Origin: Solidesulfovibrio aerotolerans
Lineage (GTDB): Bacteria > Desulfobacterota > Desulfovibrionia > Desulfovibrionales > Desulfovibrionaceae
Direction: 5' to 3'
Assembly: GCF_009856865.1 (NCBI RefSeq)
Contig: NZ_WVUD01000006.1
Location: 84,635-148,634, forward strand
Length of the DNA stretch: 64,000 nucleotides
Shown here: piece by piece, positions 62,614 through 64,000 of the stretch
Layout of the letters: each line of letters begins with the position of its first letter
Numbering within the stretch: position 1 is the first letter of the stretch
The notes under the pieces: generated by a model
Database searches by the model: none
The model's input: the letters and a program-made list of their open reading frames with translations, nothing else
Told to the model about the DNA's origin: nothing
Made by a program: the position numbers and the translations under genes

Positions 62614-62810
62614 AAACCATCGAAGTCGGCGGCATGCATTGCGGCAACTGCTCCAATTCCGTGACCAAGGCCCTGGATGCCGTGCCGGGATTGTCCAACG
62701 TTACCGTGGACCTGACCAAGGGACTGGCTTCTTTTGAGGGCGACGCTCCCGAAGACGCGATCAAGGCTGCCATCGAAAAGATCGGCTTCGTGCCTGGGGC
62801 GCTTCAGTAG
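62610..62810 (+). CDS. Heavy-metal-associated domain protein (copper chaperone-like)
   Basis: The 66-residue protein is a single HMA domain with [12 protein letters not shown] (metal-binding Cys11 and Cys14), the ferredoxin-like CopZ fold, which carries Cu(I) or similar ions to P-type ATPases. It overlaps hisA by an ATGA and ends the operon before a terminator. No copper ATPase is nearby. Confidence 0.9.
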   Translation: MKTIEVGGMHCGNCSNSVTKALDAVPGLSNVTVDLTKGLASFEGDAPEDAIKAAIEKIGFVPGALQ

Positions 62811-62833
62811 ATCCGGCTTTTCCCGGGAAGCAT

Positions 62834-62868
62834 AAACGGCCGTCGCGGTAAACGCGGCGGCCGTTTCC
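62834..62868 (+). terminator. Intrinsic terminator after the gua-his transcript
   Basis: AAACGGCCG (62834-62842) pairs with CGGCCGTTT (62858-62866) around an inner CGCG/CGCG step and a GTAAA loop, followed by CCCGTT. The T-run is short, but the position 24 bases after the last stop is right. Confidence 0.75.
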
Positions 62869-63026
62869 CGTTGGTGCGTCCACAAAGGCGCACCAACGAG
62901 GACTGGAAATTCGTGCTAAGCCCCGGCCGGAGGAGCTGGGGGAGCGGACGCTGGGGTGTCCGCTGCATGGTGCAACCGTGTCAGAGCCTGATTGCTTGCG
63001 ACTGCCTCTCACCCCAGCTCCAACGA

Positions 63027-63539
63027 TTAGCCCCTCGGCTTACTTTTTCTGATAGGCCCCATTTCAATTTTCAGGCCATCCGCTCCGAAATTGAGCGAGA
63101 GCCCTTTGCTGCGCGAGCGCAGTTTTAACACGACGCCATTGGAATTTTCGAGCCAATGGACCCCTTTGCCATCCACTGCGGTATAGCCCGCCTGCGCCTG
63201 CACATAGCCGCCGGGGAAGTCTTCCAGGCGTTTGAGGCCGTAGACTTCGCCGACCGCGCTGACCTTGGAGACGCCGACCGCGCCCACGCCAAGGCCGCCG
63301 ACCTTAAATGCATAGGTGCGCCCTTTAAAGGTCAACGTCCCCTTGCCGCCCATGGCGCTGAGGATAAAGCCACCCTGGCCAACTTCCATGGAAATGCGCC
63401 CGACAGGCCGGCCGGGCGGCTGGGCCTGGGCTGTGTCAGGGGCGGTGAAGCCGGCGCTGGCCAGCAGCAGCGACAGTGGCAGGGCCAGCCAGAGAATTCG
63501 AAGAGATGACAGCGAAGCGACAAAGAATGCATGAGACAT
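63027..63539 (-). CDS. Secreted hypothetical protein with beta-rich C-terminal domain
   Basis: The 170-residue protein has a signal peptide (about 1-40, ending AQAQ). The mature part is rich in glycine and beta strands: GGFILSAMGGKGTLTFKGRT, then VGEVYGLKRLEDFPGGYV and NGVVLKLRSRSKGLSLNFG. Repeated glycine-rich strands ending in a GVVxKLRS-type hairpin recall periplasmic EipA/DUF1134-like envelope proteins, but I cannot confirm a family. The start at 63539 has a GAAGGAAGG site. Upstream lies the AT-rich edge region. Confidence 0.6.
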   Translation of the reverse strand: MSHAFFVASLSSLRILWLALPLSLLLASAGFTAPDTAQAQPPGRPVGRISMEVGQGGFILSAMGGKGTLTFKGRTYAFKVGGLGVGAVGVSKVSAVGEVYGLKRLEDFPGGYVQAQAGYTAVDGKGVHWLENSNGVVLKLRSRSKGLSLNFGADGLKIEMGPIRKSKPRG

Positions 63540-63880
63540 GATGCGGCCTTCCTTCAGCTTGATGTTACGCGAACAAAGCGTAGAGATATGACTCTAGCCC
63601 CATTCGTCCTGCCTTATCAAGCTCCCTCACAACAAACTTGCATATTCGCTCACATTCTTTCTTTCACCTTGTAACCGTCTGATCGTACACGCATTCCAAA
63701 CGTTGCAAATTGAAACGTTCCTGGAGCCGGCCAAAAGCGTTGAACCCAGGCAGAGGGTATGGTGCTTCTTTGCGGCATTGCAATATGCAACATTCTTTCC
63801 AGGCATACGCGCTCTGCGTTGCAATATGCAACGTCCTGTTTTGGGATTGTCACCGAAAGTGAAAATAAATGCTTAAGTCA
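63540..63880. other. AT-richer intergenic stretch without a convincing gene
   Basis: Apart from the dyad cluster, nothing coding is supported. Two short overlapping minus-strand frames (63627-63824 and 63650-63853) repeat the residues (D/N)VAYCNA because they translate the DNA dyads, which argues that they are not real genes. Confidence 0.6.
63638..63831. promoter_or_regulatory. Cluster of TTGCA-N3-TGCAA dyads
   Basis: Two exact copies of TTGCAATATGCAA (TTGCA-N3-TGCAA) lie at 63778-63790 and 63819-63831, 41 bases apart, close to four helical turns. A degenerate copy TTGCAAATTGAAA is at 63703-63715 and another half-preserved one at 63638-63650. Tandem near-identical dyads of this type suit an activator or repressor binding array, such as that of a sigma-54-dependent regulator. 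The regulated gene may be the minus-strand secreted protein or something beyond the right edge. Confidence 0.5.
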
Positions 63881-64000
63881 GCTACCCCCGGCAAAGCCGG
63901 GGGCATGCAAGGCAGTTAACCGCTCAAAGCGGTGAGAACTGGAGCCGCCTGAAGGCGGCAACCGCTACATCAATTTGAGCTGATCGAGTCTACGGTCTTC
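63881..64000 (+). mobile_element. Three tandem hairpins, possible end of an IS200/IS605-type element or its structured RNA
   Basis: CCCCCGGC-AAA-GCCGGGGG (63885-63903), ACCGCT-CAA-AGCGGT (63919-63933) and GCCGCCT-GA-AGGCGGC (63944-63959) follow each other. The AGCGGT arm (63928-63933) can instead pair with ACCGCT at 63961-63966, enclosing the third hairpin. Compact subterminal hairpins without inverted-repeat ends, next to an AT-rich edge, resemble the ends of IS200/IS605 elements and the guide RNA region of TnpB. The transposase, if any, lies outside the window, so this is a tentative call. Confidence 0.35.

Noticed and set aside
63778..63831. The two TTGCAATATGCAA copies as the start of a CRISPR array
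   Set aside because: Repeats are 13 bases, palindromic, only two exact copies, and no cas gene is present.
63627..63853. Two short overlapping minus-strand frames near the right edge
   Set aside because: Both simply translate the repeated TTGCA-N3-TGCAA dyads into VAYCNA repeats; no start signal or family supports them.

Overview
The window is a GC-rich, densely packed bacterial chromosome segment. Its gene content points to a sulfate-reducing Desulfovibrio/Solidesulfovibrio-type organism (Desulfovibrionales). The evidence is a periplasmic tetraheme cytochrome c3 with the class III heme spacing, futalosine-route menaquinone genes (mqnC, a UbiD-family decarboxylase), and a cytochrome c maturation cluster with the variant CxxxY CcmE known from Desulfovibrio and archaea. 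The genus is inferred from gene content; no 16S rRNA gene is present. I see no rRNA or tRNA gene and no CRISPR array. Almost everything is housekeeping; accessory character appears only at the far right edge, in one lower-GC acyltransferase, and in dispersed intergenic repeats.

Layout. 1-1.2 kb: divergent DMT transporter fragment and LysR regulator. 1.2-7.8 kb (mainly minus): DUF488, 3-methyladenine glycosylase, UbiD decarboxylase, secreted and unknown proteins, J-domain protein, YkgJ-type and CoA-binding proteins. 7.8-13.4 kb: mqnC, DMT transporter, M24 peptidase-like protein, cyclase, cytochrome c3, CBS protein. 13.4-24 kb (plus): pcm, Mrp-type ATPase, pgsA, FtsB group, lipoprotein, fbp, tsaD, thioredoxin/thioredoxin reductase, bamD. 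24-31 kb: second EF-G, acyltransferase, rsmD-coaD-miaA-amidase, convergent tatA. 31-38 kb: unknown genes, HAD hydrolase, YggT-DivIVA-DUF167, then ilvB-ilvN-ilvC. 38-46 kb: small exported proteins, SemiSWEET, methyltransferases, proA-nadD, AlgJ-like protein. 46-52 kb: CNNM transporter and the cytochrome c maturation cluster ccmE/ccmF-A-B-C-D plus a TPR protein. 52-57 kb: complete branched-chain amino acid ABC transporter. 57-63 kb: guaB-guaA-tatB-hisB-lipoprotein-hisA-copZ-like. 63-64 kb: a secreted protein, then an AT-richer edge with repeated TTGCA-N3-TGCAA dyads and three tandem hairpins resembling the end of an IS200/IS605-type element or its RNA.

How the genes fit together. The ilv operon and the liv importer both serve branched-chain amino acid supply, though they are about 14 kb apart. 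The ccm cluster matures the multiheme cytochromes on which this metabolism depends, and one of them is encoded here. MqnC and the UbiD protein plausibly act in the same quinone pathway. FtsB, BamD, DivIVA-like, amidase and Tat genes form a scattered cell-envelope theme.

The most interesting feature is a recurrent intergenic element. At five places a stop codon is followed directly by a polypurine tract, then CCTCCGG(C/T)GG, then a perfect GC dyad without a T-run. At three of these a second related module lies about 100-150 bp further on.
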